Shown here: positions 30,750-41,613 of the stretch, one piece after another
How positions within the stretch are numbered: the stretch's first letter is position 1
How the letters are laid out: each line of letters opens with the position of its first letter
Assembly: GCA_900095095.1 (NCBI GenBank)
Contig: FMBT01000306.1
Span: forward strand, 1 to 64,000
Source: Fragilariopsis cylindrus CCMP1102
Taxonomy: Eukaryota; Bacillariophyta; Bacillariophyceae; Bacillariales; Bacillariaceae
Length of the DNA: 64,000 bases
Direction of reading: 5' to 3'
Notes under the pieces: generated by a model
The model's database searches: none
Told to the model about the DNA's origin: nothing
What the model saw: only the letters and a program-made list of their open reading frames with translations
Position numbers and translations under genes: made by a program

Positions 30750-33140
30750 TTATACAATGATAATGAAAAGGATCATAGCCGAAACTGCAGACAAAACAAG
30801 TGTAATAAGGATATACTTGTAACCACGATCTTGTCGAATTTGTGTTAGTTTATGAACTTCCGATACGAATGTAGAAACTGTAGATAAGCAACCAGAAAAT
30901 CCAATTTTGATGGCACGGATCGTGGCGATTCCCCAAAAGCTACTACTGGTGAATCCACTTCTACTACCGGCTGCTGTTATGTTGTATTCCCAACCAATCA
31001 TGGAAATACTAATCATAGCACCTAAAACATTTGCTGCTAATGTTCCTACCGGTAACCATTTCCAACGAACTAATCTTGGTATTGGTATTAATGGTGATCC
31101 AAGTTGACCATTCCATCCTGATAATTTCCATCGTAATAATGCACCGGGTGGAGCAAATAACATCGAGTAAGCCATAGTACGATATGTTATATCATAGGAA
31201 GTTTTTCCATCCCAATACATCATCAGGTTAATTAAAATAATTAAACATGACATCAATAACATAAATGCAACGGGTGCAGCATACCAAACTGTATCATCTT
31301 CTGACATTGTCTTTGAGATACCAGCGGGAGTTAATGATATTGATACTGGTACTGATGATGAGGACGGTAATGATGAGGATGATTCGTTAATATCTTGATG
31401 ATTGTAATATTTATTTCGTTTTGTTAACCAATTTTGTAATGCATCTATATCCCAATCATAATATAATGCCGTATCGAGTTGTTCATGTGTAATAGATTCC
31501 TTTCGAACAATTAAGGAAGTTTCTAATTCAACTAATTTTCTATTTATTTCATCACCACTTTCAACTCTTCGTGCAATAAGTGTTGATTCTCTCCAACGAT
31601 ATAATGGTTCTATTTCTTCTTGTGTCAACGTAGATGTTGGTGACAGTGCATACGATGACGATGCTGATGCTGATAATGAATTGCTTGCATCATTACTACC
31701 ATTATTGTTGATGTTGCTGCTGTCATTATTATTATTACTGTTATTTTCAAGTAATCCATGTAAGTATTGACGTTCTAGTATAGGTAATGTACGATTAATA
31801 ACAATCCCGTGTTTCTTTTCACGGATATTCATTTCTCTTTGTTCGTATGCTAATTGTGGATTCATCCAACGATGGAACCACCATGCTACAGTCCGTCCGA
31901 ATACGTATGAACCGATAGCTGTTTCTATACCAATCACGTATCCAAATAATGCCTTCCAGACCATACTAGGACGATTGGACATTCCACCTGTATGATTACC
32001 AACTAATAAAATAACCATTTCTGAATTCCATGCTGAGAATGTTGTTAACGAACCACAAAATCCAGTCTTTAATGCTAAATGCCATATATCATACGATTGA
32101 AATATATTTGTTGGTTTCACAAATGCAATTGGCATATTAATAGCAAGTCCCAATGATGTCCCATCTTGTAATAGACCCATAATAAAAGAACCCAACAAAT
32201 TTGCTGGCAGATCCGCAAATATAATACCTTCATTTTGTGTTGTCTCGCCATTACTTGTGACACATAGAACAGCTTCATCATTGATATATCCAATCGTTCC
32301 TGGATTAGAACATGCCTGTCCAAATAATTGTGCTAATATTAATCGTAATAATGTACCAAATATAGCACCAATACCAAGATAACATGCCTGTACAAATACT
32401 TTTCTTCGTTGTGATGTATGACTCATAGTCCACCAAATAACACTAATAGTTGTATTAGATGCAGCTTGTTTTAATGTATCAACAAACGACTCTGATGATG
32501 AAATACCATCCCCATTGTTATCTGTCTCGAATGGTTGCTGATGCTGATGCTGATGCTGACGCTGATGCTGACGCTGATTCGATCGTTCATTTTGTTCTTG
32601 TTCCATTGCCGTCACATACGATCCTGAATATTGAGTCTGCAGATGATCGTTATTATTGTTGTTACTCGTGGCGGTGGTGGTGACTATTTTATTGGTATTG
32701 GTATTGCTATCGTTATTGGGGATGAGAGTAGGATTATCATTAGTATTGTATCCCACATTCAATGCGTTACCAGATTCAGGGATAGAATGATATAATAATG
32801 TATTTTCTCCTTCTCCTCCTTCATCTCTCTGTTTATTACTACTTTTTTTCTCCTGCTGATGATGTTGCTGCTCCTGCTCCTGCTCCTGGTCCGATAATAT
32901 CGTCGTCAATAAGGTTGTCATCATTGGTGATTGTGATGTTGCAGTTCTACTAGTAGTAGTAGCAGTATAATTTCCTTTTTGTTCATCGGATGGTGAACTT
33001 AAACCACTTGCCGTATCATCGATACCTTCTGTACTGGTGGCACCCGCAACCACGTCGCGATCAGTAACACCGGTCAAAGCAGATGTAAACGAATTATTGC
33101 CTTCTTTGTTGATGTCCGTCATAACAATATTAGGCATCAT
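30750..33140 (-). CDS. two-domain Fluc/FEX-type fluoride channel
   Basis: A 796-residue protein with two CrcB/Fluc halves in one chain, as in fungal and plant FEX exporters. Half 1 (about residues 245-420) has GAIFGTLLRLIL, the pore Asn in NLLGSFIMG (about 315) and GFCGSLTTFSAW (about 365, with the phenylalanine-box region). Half 2 (about 655-796) has APPGALLRWKL, ANVLGAMIS (about 705) and GFSGCLSTVSTF (about 752). The family exports fluoride passively across the plasma membrane. The N-terminal 230 residues and the linker (about 440-650) are low-complexity Asn/Gln/Ser sequence typical of this genome. FEX chains are usually about 375-450 residues, so the extra length is insertion. One ATG start, no intron. 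Confidence 0.9.
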   Translation of the reverse strand: MMPNIVMTDINKEGNNSFTSALTGVTDRDVVAGATSTEGIDDTASGLSSPSDEQKGNYTATTTSRTATSQSPMMTTLLTTILSDQEQEQEQQHHQQEKKSSNKQRDEGGEGENTLLYHSIPESGNALNVGYNTNDNPTLIPNNDSNTNTNKIVTTTATSNNNNNDHLQTQYSGSYVTAMEQEQNERSNQRQHQRQHQHQHQQPFETDNNGDGISSSESFVDTLKQAASNTTISVIWWTMSHTSQRRKVFVQACYLGIGAIFGTLLRLILAQLFGQACSNPGTIGYINDEAVLCVTSNGETTQNEGIIFADLPANLLGSFIMGLLQDGTSLGLAINMPIAFVKPTNIFQSYDIWHLALKTGFCGSLTTFSAWNSEMVILLVGNHTGGMSNRPSMVWKALFGYVIGIETAIGSYVFGRTVAWWFHRWMNPQLAYEQREMNIREKKHGIVINRTLPILERQYLHGLLENNSNNNNDSSNINNNGSNDASNSLSASASSSYALSPTSTLTQEEIEPLYRWRESTLIARRVESGDEINRKLVELETSLIVRKESITHEQLDTALYYDWDIDALQNWLTKRNKYYNHQDINESSSSLPSSSSVPVSISLTPAGISKTMSEDDTVWYAAPVAFMLLMSCLIILINLMMYWDGKTSYDITYRTMAYSMLFAPPGALLRWKLSGWNGQLGSPLIPIPRLVRWKWLPVGTLAANVLGAMISISMIGWEYNITAAGSRSGFTSSSFWGIATIRAIKIGFSGCLSTVSTFVSEVHKLTQIRQDRGYKYILITLVLSAVSAMILFIIIV

Positions 33141-33881
33141 TGCTTGTACAGTATTGTATTATTCTTTCCTTCCCTTGCTTGTCCGTTCGTTGTCAGCCTT
33201 ACATACAGTATGAGTATGAGCTATATAGAAAACGACAGAGTAACGTTGAGTATACTGACTGTGTAGGATTAAAGCAGTCACTGTCTTCTTCCTCGTTTGT
33301 TCATAATACTCTTCTCTCCTCCTTCGAATCTGGCTGGTGGTGTTTGCACCTCAGAATAGAAGAGAAATAGTAGTAAAGTAAGAATAAGCGATGATGGTGA
33401 ATATGAAAATAATAAAGATACAGTATCATGTCTTATTTTCAAGATTGGCGGTAATCGGAATGGAATCGGAAGGATTAGTCAGCGAGTCAGTCGCTCCAAG
33501 CAGGCACGTGTCACGCGACGCGTTGCAAAGTGGATATATTTTTGGGTCATCTAACTCCTCTGTCAATATCCGGAATCTCAGATTTCCTGAATTGCTAGTA
33601 CAGTACATCCTAATTGACCAGACTCATTTACTAGCATATCAAGAATTATGTATGTATTTGTGAATGTATGTCTGTATGTATGTATGTATGTATGTATTTA
33701 TAATATATTCAGGTATTTAGGTATTTAGGTATCTATGTATTTATGTATCTATGTATTTATATATCGATGTATTTATGTATTTATGTTTTTTATGTTTTTA
33801 TGTTTTTATCAGAGCAGTATCGCCTTTGATCTCTACAAGAAAGACGCAAATAGTGCATTGTTTCTCTTTAGATAAGAAAAT
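33141..33881. other. intergenic with TATG/TATT repeats
   Basis: Positions 33660-33812 are imperfect tandem repeats of GTAT, GGTATTTA and GTATTTAT units. Nothing else is recognised. Confidence 0.6.
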
Positions 33882-34346
33882 TCATGTCAAAATTTTCGTA
33901 ATTGGCTTTGTTTTTTTCTCTTCGATCGCGTCGCTTTCGTCAAATTGATTGGTGTAGGGTTTTTTAATGGCTTCTTCCATCTCGTTCGTCTCGTTCGACT
34001 CGTTCGTCTCGGTCGTCTCGTTCGTCTCTTCTTCGTGTAGTTCTGGAGTGCTTGACGAAACAACACCAGTATCTTCCTTCTGCTTTTTCCTGGATTTAAT
34101 GCTCACTTTCTTTGCTTCTTGCGCTAAGTGTTGCTCGAGGGTGTTTGTCTTGGCATCGGTGGAAAACTGCAATTGAGCGGTCTTGTTAATATTGCTCATG
34201 CTATTGATTGAAGTTGGAGGTGCAGCAGAAGTACGCGATAACGTCACAACATTCGAAGCAGAGATAGAGCAATATTTTCTTGTGCCCAAGCGATACAGAA
34301 CACGTGACAAGCGCATACTGTTACCGGTAATAGTGATAGGAGACAT
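33882..34346 (-). CDS. small possible mitochondrial protein, unidentified
   Basis: 154 residues. The second Met begins MRLSRVLYRLGTRKYCSISAS, an Arg/Ser-rich N-terminus without acids, like a mitochondrial transit peptide. The middle has KKVSIKSRKKQKED, then a TNET/SNET acidic repeat. The C-terminus reads KKPYTNQFDESDAIEEKKTKPITKILT and may be the conserved part. Codon repeats of ACG-AG units make the tail hypervariable. No family is recognised. Confidence 0.5.
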   Translation of the reverse strand: MSPITITGNSMRLSRVLYRLGTRKYCSISASNVVTLSRTSAAPPTSINSMSNINKTAQLQFSTDAKTNTLEQHLAQEAKKVSIKSRKKQKEDTGVVSSSTPELHEEETNETTETNESNETNEMEEAIKKPYTNQFDESDAIEEKKTKPITKILT

Positions 34347-35373
34347 GGTCAGTGTGTGAAGATTTGGTGTAGGTCAATGTGGAGCGATTATGGTATGTGG
34401 AATAATTACGATCACAAAAACTGGCAAGAAGATTATGGGCACAGAGAGCCATTATTGAATTTCCATGGCCGCAGTTTAAAATAATACGACTGCAGGTCCA
34501 CTTGAAATTCGTCTTCGCCATCAGTCTTTTTAAGAATGTCAGAACATTCAACTTCTTGATTTCATTTATTCGAATGATGTGATTGACGAGAATTCAATCG
34601 TTCGTGCTACTACATACTGCACAGTGCGCGAAGGGGTCTGTCTGTGATGGGATTGATCGGAGCACTCAATTGAAATTATTCAATGGAGTTGTGGGAATTC
34701 GTGATTTGAAAAATCCGGTGACTAATTTTTAGGATGACATAAATTTAGTAAAATAACTTTTTTTTCTTTTTTAGCAAATAAAAAAAATTATTTTTTAATA
34801 TGAAAACACGATTGGTTTTGCAAAAAATGGAAGTAGAGGCAAAGAAGTGACCTGACTCTAGTAGAGGTTCACACTCCTACCAAATCGTCTCGTTTACTCC
34901 CCATCTTAGCAAATTTAATAATTACAATACTTTTACTAGTTATTTGACTAATTATGTATAATTTCGGATAATTTTTTGTCTCTCCTCTCTCTATTGTATC
35001 TCTCTCTCGTTTTGTATGTATTTGATTGTATGTGTATGTGTATTAAAAGCGACAACTAGTTTCAAGATTTGTTCTCTAACAAACTTTCAAGAGGAGTCTA
35101 GTACTATGAAAATCAACTTAACCCAACAACAATATGGTTCATATAAACTACAGACACAATTACTAAGTGTACGGCGCCAGGTGAAACCGATGCACATCAA
35201 CGGCAGGGTGGCATACTGTGGCATACTACTTTGGGTGTTCTGGAGGCTTTAGAAAAAGTCATTATTATTTTTCATTCCATACACTCTACTAAAAAAAAGG
35301 ATTGCTGAGGCTCTGTAGGAAGAACAATAATGATGTTTTGGATTTGTCATTCATGTTATTTTTCTTATGATTA
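34347..35373. other. intergenic, about 1 kb
   Basis: Contains AT-rich stretches (34740-34810) and no supported gene. Short frames here lack any protein-like features. Confidence 0.45.
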
Positions 35374-36615
35374 TTATAACCAAGTAATTTTTTGTACAGT
35401 TAAATACTCATTACTTGCTCGACGTCTCATCAGTGGTATCATTTGTAATTTATAATCATTGTGAAGTATTGTTGATAGTTCATGTGGTAAATTATCATCC
35501 ACTGTTATCATATAACATATACCATCTGGTTTTGTCAGTAATGTAGCAATTTGTTGGAGGGATGCATCAATGATTTTTCGTCCATTGATACCACCAGCCC
35601 AACTAATTTCTATATCGTTACCATCTATTTCAGTATCCTCTGTTGGTACATACGGAGGATTGAATAGTATTATATCCACCTTCTGTTCCAGTCGATTTAG
35701 TAATGGTTGTGCTAAATTACATTCAATAAATTCAATTTTCTGTATATAATTGTTGTTCCTTCGTCTACTAGTATTGTTCTTTTCGTTGTCGTTGTCGTCA
35801 TTTGTGTCATTTTCATCCTCGATGCCTACGATACCATTTTCTTCGGCAGTACGTTGTGCAAATTGTAATGCGAATGGATTCAAATCTGTTGCTATTACGG
35901 ATATTCCTGTACCACTATAACTACTTCTATCCTCGTTGTCGTTGTCGTTGTCGTCGTCGTCGGTGGTTTTCGTTTTCTTTAGAAAAGATGATAATGTTTT
36001 TGGTTTTTCGATCAGTAATCTTTTTGTTAGGTACGTAATAGGTATTCCCGAACCGGTCCCTAATTCCATAACAACATCATTAATTCGTTCTAACTTTTGC
36101 AATTGTTCAAGTCTAGATAAAATCTTAGAATTTCTTTTTCCTACTTTATCATCATCATCGTCGCTGTTGTTGTTGTTGTTGTTGTTGTTATTATTAATAC
36201 TGTTATTGTTAATGATTTTCTCCGGTAATTGCTGCTGGCGATAGAACTCTACTAAAGCAGCATTGTGGATCAATTCCTCTTCGTTGTCGTTGTCGTTGTC
36301 GTTGTCGTTGCCGTTGCCGTTATCATCATCATCGTCATCGAGATCATTGAGATCAAGAGGATATTCTGAAAATAAATCATATTTCATTGCATCTATTAAT
36401 AAAAATGTATCATCACTTGGTTCATATACATGTTGATAATCATCCATTGAAGAATGATCTAATGTTGGCATGATTGCTGGTGCTGTAGTCATAATTTTAC
36501 CTTTATCGATCGCCAATTGATTTAATTGATTCCATGATTTGAATTTTTCATCATCCTCATTCATACCATTACCATTTTCACCGTCGTACGAACGTAAAGG
36601 ATGCCATTCTGCCAT
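35374..36615 (-). CDS. MTQ2/HEMK2 (N6AMT1)-type glutamine methyltransferase
   Basis: Family landmarks are VYEPSDDTFLLIDAM (near residue 62), the SAM-binding VMELGTGSGIP (about 182), acidic loop IATDLNPFAL, and the catalytic NPPYVPTED (about 317). In yeast and human this enzyme, with partner TRM112, methylates the GGQ glutamine of translation release factor eRF1. The 413-residue length exceeds the usual 210-230 because of two insertions: an Asp/Asn tract (about 95-150) and a Thr/Asp/Asn segment around 210-235. Both come from GTTGTC-type repeats on the plus strand. The active-site elements are not disrupted. A divergent methyltransferase-like gene starts 428 bases away. Confidence 0.88.
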   Translation of the reverse strand: MAEWHPLRSYDGENGNGMNEDDEKFKSWNQLNQLAIDKGKIMTTAPAIMPTLDHSSMDDYQHVYEPSDDTFLLIDAMKYDLFSEYPLDLNDLDDDDDDNGNGNDNDNDNDNEEELIHNAALVEFYRQQQLPEKIINNNSINNNNNNNNNNSDDDDDKVGKRNSKILSRLEQLQKLERINDVVMELGTGSGIPITYLTKRLLIEKPKTLSSFLKKTKTTDDDDNDNDNEDRSSYSGTGISVIATDLNPFALQFAQRTAEENGIVGIEDENDTNDDNDNEKNNTSRRRNNNYIQKIEFIECNLAQPLLNRLEQKVDIILFNPPYVPTEDTEIDGNDIEISWAGGINGRKIIDASLQQIATLLTKPDGICYMITVDDNLPHELSTILHNDYKLQMIPLMRRRASNEYLTVQKITWL

Positions 36616-37043
36616 GATTGCTTCTTATAATAATGCAGTAGGGAATGGATTAAACAATGGACGACAGTGATAATGGAAAGACAGAGAGCTTCGTTGACTT
36701 CGTTGACTTCGCTGACTTCGCTGAGATTTGAGATAAGAAAGAGGAGAAAGTAGAAAATATTATGCTCTCTTACGACTTTGAACTTACGACGTAAACAAGT
36801 TTAAGAAACAACAAGAAATAAATAAATCTGATGTTTTGTGGCGTTTTGTGGTGGTTGGAAAAGAGAACAAGCACGACTGACTCTTGTTGGATACAGGGGA
36901 CTGAACCTTGTCCTATCTCAGTCCCTAACTACTTAGTATGGCCCTGTCAAAAGCTAAATAATTGAAATTTGAAATAAACAAAAAAGCAAAACAAACAAGA
37001 ACGACAACAAAATCATCCTTGACAATACGGTAGGCACCATGCA
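36616..37043. promoter_or_regulatory. shared intergenic region of two divergent methyltransferase-like genes
   Basis: Both start codons face outward from this 428-base segment, so it must hold both promoters. Four 9-bp units CTTCGTTGA/CTTCGCTGA lie in tandem at 36689-36724. No TATA-like element is convincing. Confidence 0.5.
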
Positions 37044-37533
37044 ATGAATCTTATTAATGAAACAACCACTACGGCTACTACTACTAATATCATCACGACT
37101 AGCAGTAGTAGTGTAAGAGGAGCATCCCGAAAAAATCGAGTATATATCTTTAGAGAATGGTTAATCCGAAATTACGGTAGTTATCTTCATCAACAACAAC
37201 AACAACAACAACGAAATGAATCATCTCATGATGATGATGATGATGATGACAATGGTATATTGATTTTAGATGTTGCTGGTGGGAAAGGTGATTTATCATG
37301 GTTATTAAATAATGTGGATGGATTAGAATCGATGATATTAGATCCATGGAAGCAACAACAAGATGGATCAACCACAACAAGGAATGAACGGATGGTCAAA
37401 AGTATCGAATTTTTAGGTAACAATCCTGAGGAAAGATCTATTCGATCAGTTCGTGGACTGTCAACCTATCAACCATTAGCAGAATTAATACCAAAATTAT
37501 TCAAACAACGATCGAAACGATTATCCAATACTG

Positions 37534-37568
<35 letters not shown>

Positions 37569-38318
37569 GGTGGCGGCGAATACCACCAAAAAATGCTACT
37601 ATCATCCGAGCCATTACAAAAACGACCAGTAACGACCGAAGGTAGAAATGGTTCATGTAGTAATAGTAGTACTACAGAAATCAGTAGTTGCTGTGTACGT
37701 CCCGAAGACTTTGTAACACCACAGCTATTGCAAATCCCACTCAATAATGAGATAGTAAATCAGGTTAAGAGTCGTCTTATTATTTGCAAAAAGAACAAAT
37801 CGGATAATGATAATAATAAAGATGGAGTACACAATGATGATGCAATAATAGCAGAAGAAGGAGGAGAAGGAGAAGGGGTAGACGAGGATGACGAAAAAAT
37901 GATATCGATACTTACTATATTATCATCTGGTCGAATAAAGTTAATTGTTGGATTTCATCCTGATCAAGCAACGGAATCATGTATCGATTTAGCTAAAATT
38001 TTAAATATACCATTTTGTATTGTTCCGTGTTGTGTATTCCCATCAGAATTTCCTAATCGACATTTGATACTAAAAGAAGAGGAACAAAATGTACAACAAC
38101 AGCAACAACAACAGCAGCAACTGGTACCAGTCCGAACCTACAGTCAATTTTTAAAATATCTACGTCAGAAGCCAACAACAACAACAACAACAAACAAGGT
38201 TTGTAGCAACGGCAACAGGCGTAATAAAATACTCACAGCCTATCTCGATTTTCACTTTACAGAAACAGCTAAAAACGTCGTTTTATACACACTACCGCCA
38301 CCACCCGAAGAAGACTAA
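37044..38318 (+). CDS. SAM-methyltransferase-like protein
   Basis: A 424-residue protein. NRVYIFREWLI, then ILILDVAGGKGDLSWLLNN, forms the glycine-rich SAM-binding motif I. Later come VGFHPDQATESCIDLAKIL and FCIVPCCVFPSEFPNRHL, and near the C-terminus KILTAYLDFHFTETAKNVVLYTL. This order matches a family of predicted methyltransferases in fungi and algae, where the HPDxAT and PCCVFP motifs are typical; its substrate is not known to me. Poly-Q, poly-D and poly-N insertions interrupt the fold, e.g. Gln runs at about residues 50-57 and 350-358. The start is taken at the ATG listed, since no in-frame ATG upstream looks better. Confidence 0.75.
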
Positions 38319-38473
38319 CTATAATTATTAAATCTATTTTAAGAATTTTATATATCATGGTCCTTTTTTCCTTTGTTCTTCGACTATAGTGCACTTCTTT
38401 TATTCGTGCTTCACTTCAACTTGTCATTTGTACGAAGTAACACCTTCACATCATTGATGTTGTACAACATCAT

Positions 38474-38713
38474 CTAGACGTTAATTTTGGCGTTGTATAT
38501 ACCATCAGCTTCGTAATGATTAAGCACAACAGAACCTTCGCTCTCAAAGGTCACGGCAGATTGTGCAAGAGCGCAGCCTTGTAATTCTGATTTGGTACCA
38601 AAGGTGATGGCGGTTCCGGCCATAATAGAGCCAACATCATGCACGCTAAGCTGGGTGTCAAGGAGAAAAGAGGTGCTGACACGCAACACACGTGTGTGCT
38701 TGGTGTTTGTCAC
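38474..38713 (-). pseudogene. DUF3494-type ice-binding protein fragment
   Basis: 80 codons contain the sequence pattern of the C-terminal beta-solenoid turn of DUF3494 ice-binding proteins: DTQLSVHDVGSIMAGTAI followed by TFGTKSELQGCALAQSAV and TFESEGSVVLN. The family usually reads GSI-LA-T-ITFGT-S-L-GR-LAQ-AVTF. The full domain is about 200 residues, and the N-terminal part, including the signal peptide, is not found upstream. The sequence just before (KHTRVLRVSTSFLL) does not match. Thus it is a truncated copy. These secreted proteins attach to ice crystals and are known from polar diatoms, which fits a cold-water host. Confidence 0.6.
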
Positions 38714-39219
38714 TCATGTGTAATGATGCATGTCAACATGTACGTGTGATGGCCTCTTTATCAACAAAATTATAGGTGTACGATACGATAGAGGGTGCGC
38801 CGTGCTGCGAAGAATTTGTCTTTTGAAAAATTGAAGCAAAAGACTAATTCATTCTATTCCCCTATTTCTACAGTACTTTTCAAAAAATGGTATATATTAA
38901 TATCATATTATGGTACAGTAGTCGCATTGTTCATGGTCAAATCAAGGGCTCGAATGAATTATGTATATAATAAATAGTGTAAAAACGAAACACTAATAAT
39001 ATAATATTATAGGATAATATAATATATAATTCAAGTTTTATTTTTTATTTTGTTTTTCATTTTTACGTCACATATTATTATATGGACGGATCGGTCAGGA
39101 TTATTCCCAATCATTGTATCTTACTTATCCAAAACTTGTAGAATTAATTATATATGCACTTCTCTTGTTTGTGTGCTTCGACTTCTTAATACTATGTATT
39201 CACTCGGATTCAATGTAGA
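38714..39219. other. intergenic, very AT-rich
   Basis: Segments such as 38985-39030 are almost pure A/T. No supported gene. Confidence 0.5.
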
Positions 39220-40880
39220 TCAACCTTGACAGACAACGCTTGTCTGGGAATGTCCTACACAATTTAAACCATGAGGATTCATGTAATAAGGATGATATTG
39301 ACGATAAATCGTACAGCCGCACGGAAACCCACCACCAGTATGAGAATGAAGGCGTTGAACAATCTTAACCCCTATGACCTCAAGAGCAGCAGCTAAGCAT
39401 TCATCCCTAGACACTTCAGTGCCATCAACACATTTAGCATTTTTCCCCCCGTCAAAATAGCCAATAGCAGATGGTGCGGTAGGTGACTTAGTTGGTGTTT
39501 TAGTTGGTGACTTAGTTGGTGTTTTAGTTGGTGTTTTAGTTGGTGCAGAACTTGGCGCAAAACTAGGCACATCACTCGGGATTGAACTTGGTGCTGAACT
39601 TGGTGCGCCACTCGGATCCAAACTAGGAGAAGAGCTGGGTGCACCACTTGGTGTAAGACTTGGAATGGAACTTGGTGATACACTTGGTGCAGAACTAGGC
39701 ACAAAACTAGGCACATCACTTGGGATTGAACTTGGTGCGCCACTCGGATCAAAACTAGGAGAAGAGCTGGGTGCATCACTTGGTGAAAAACTTGGCTCCG
39801 TCCTGGTCATTGTATTGGAAAGATCAGAAAGAATAGGAGAGGTGAAACCAATTAGTATTTAAAAATATAGATTGAAACACAAGACAAACAAGATGGTGCA
39901 CCACATTGCTGCAACATTTCTTACCCTTCTGGGACGCATACTATTGAAGTTGCTGTTACTGTTCCAAGTGCTTCTACGCACTTTGTCATGTGTTTTGTAT
40001 CTGATTGACCTGTTGATGATAAGGTTGCCGTTGCAGTTGCAGTTGCACAAGCTGTTGAGGAATATGGTGCGGTTACTGTTGCGGTCGCTAATGCGCACGC
40101 TGCAATGGTCCCTGTTGCTGTTGCTGTTGCTGCTGCTTCCCCTGCTACGGTCGTTGATGTTGCTGTTGCTGTAGCTGTTGCAATTGCTGTTGGTGCTGTA
40201 ACTGTTACTGTTGCGCCGGCTGCTGCGTCCATCGATTTTTCTGCTGTTGATATTGCAGTTCCTTCAACATTGCCTGTAACATTAGTTGATGTTATGGTCA
40301 CTGTTGCTGCTGCTACTGTAGCCGTTGATGAAGATCCGGTTGCTAAAGACCCTCCCGCGGTAGCTGATGCGACCGCTGTTTCGGTGTGAGTTACAGTTGC
40401 TGCTGCAGCCGCTTTTTCAGGTGCTATTGCAATTGCAGTTGCTGATTCAGTTGCTGTGGCAGTTGCGGTTGCTGTTTCGGTTGCTGTAGCATTTGCTTTC
40501 GCTTTTACGGTAGCTGTTGCCGTAGCTCTTGTATTAGCTGCTAGTGGTCCTGTTGCTGTAGAGCACGCTGATTCGATCCCTGTTGTAGTTGCTTCTTCAA
40601 GCGCATTTGCACATGCTACCGGCTGGGTCTCAGTTACTACTGCGTGAATTGCTATTCCAGTGCAAGCTGCTTCGCATGTCTCTGCTGCAAGATCTACTAA
40701 TGGGTGAAGATTACGTCCATCCAATTCCTGGTTGTAATGAAGATCAAGATAATCTTCGACTTCTTCTTCAGAATTTAATTCCTCGTTAATGAGTGCCATA
40801 CCGTTATTTTTGCCCGATAACCTAGCGGTAGTGACGGCGGGCATAAGCAACAAGATGACGCAAATAAATGAAAGCTTCAT
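39220..40880 (-). CDS. secreted Ala/Thr- and PSxxPS-repeat protein, two exons
   Basis: Exon 1 is 40880-39925 and exon 2 is 39802-39220. The intron (GTAAGAA...GACCAG, 122 bases) joins ...VPEG to TEPSFSPSD in phase, and without it both parts would lack start or stop logic. The signal peptide MKLSFICVILLLMPAVTTA is clear. Next is an acidic stretch (EELNSEEEVEDYLDLHYNQELDGRN). Then come about 230 residues of ATATA/VTVT-type repeats with spaced cysteines (likely beta-rich and O-glycosylatable). A PSDAPSSSPS-like repeat follows with KTPTKSPT, as in diatom wall-associated proteins. The C-terminal 65-residue Cys domain includes DGGKNAKCVDGTEVSRDECLAAALEVIG, GGGFPCGCTIY and CVGHSQTSVVCQG. A role in frustule, mucilage or adhesion is inferred only. 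Confidence 0.7.
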
Positions 40881-41333
40881 TATGAACCGATGATGATTTG
40901 TGTGCTAAATGAAGCAAAAAAAAAGAAATAAGTGGAAAATTGTATAAATATTAATGTGAGTTAAACATACTGTCATTGTCATTAGCACCGCTACAATAAA
41001 TGGTATGTGTCATCGTGTCATCATCGACGTTACGTATAGGAATACAAATCAATCGAATTCAAATGGTATGTAATCGTGATACATATAGATATCTTATTCA
41101 ATTAGAATTGAACTTACTTTGTTATCTGGTAGATGTTATTTATGTTTTGATAATTGAGTTTTGTGAGAGTTTAAAATGAAGATGTGAAAAACAATGAATT
41201 GATGATTTTTCTTATTTCATCTCATTTTCAAATGTTTTTCATCAACCATCATCGTAGACAAAGAAGCGGGGAGGTCCTACTAGTATTGTATTTGGACCTG
41301 ACACTTAGGCAACCCACATTGAAGTTGAACCAA

Positions 41334-41371
<38 letters not shown>

Positions 41372-41613
41372 TATATATTATAAAGTATCAATGTTATTAC
41401 TATAATTAATTTCTACCGTGGTACAATTAGAAGTAATGTATTGAAGTTGAAGCGGTGGCAAATGCGAAGCGGGGAGGTCCCATTCCCATTCCCATTCCCA
41501 TTCCCATTCGTACTATTCGTCGACGACGCTTCATTCTTCACTTTTTTCACTTTCGTTTTTGTTTTTGCCACTGTCTCTGACTATTGGAAATCTATGCCCG
41601 CGCCCAGTCGATT

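Noticed and set aside
36897-36935. Possible tRNA-like stem GGGACTGA...TCAGTCCCT
   Set aside because: No cloverleaf with a plausible anticodon and T-loop could be drawn around it.
40105-40647. Plus-strand Val/Ala-rich frames opposite the secreted repeat protein
   Set aside because: They are the antisense of GCA/ACA codon repeats. The minus strand has the signal peptide, intron and Cys-rich end.
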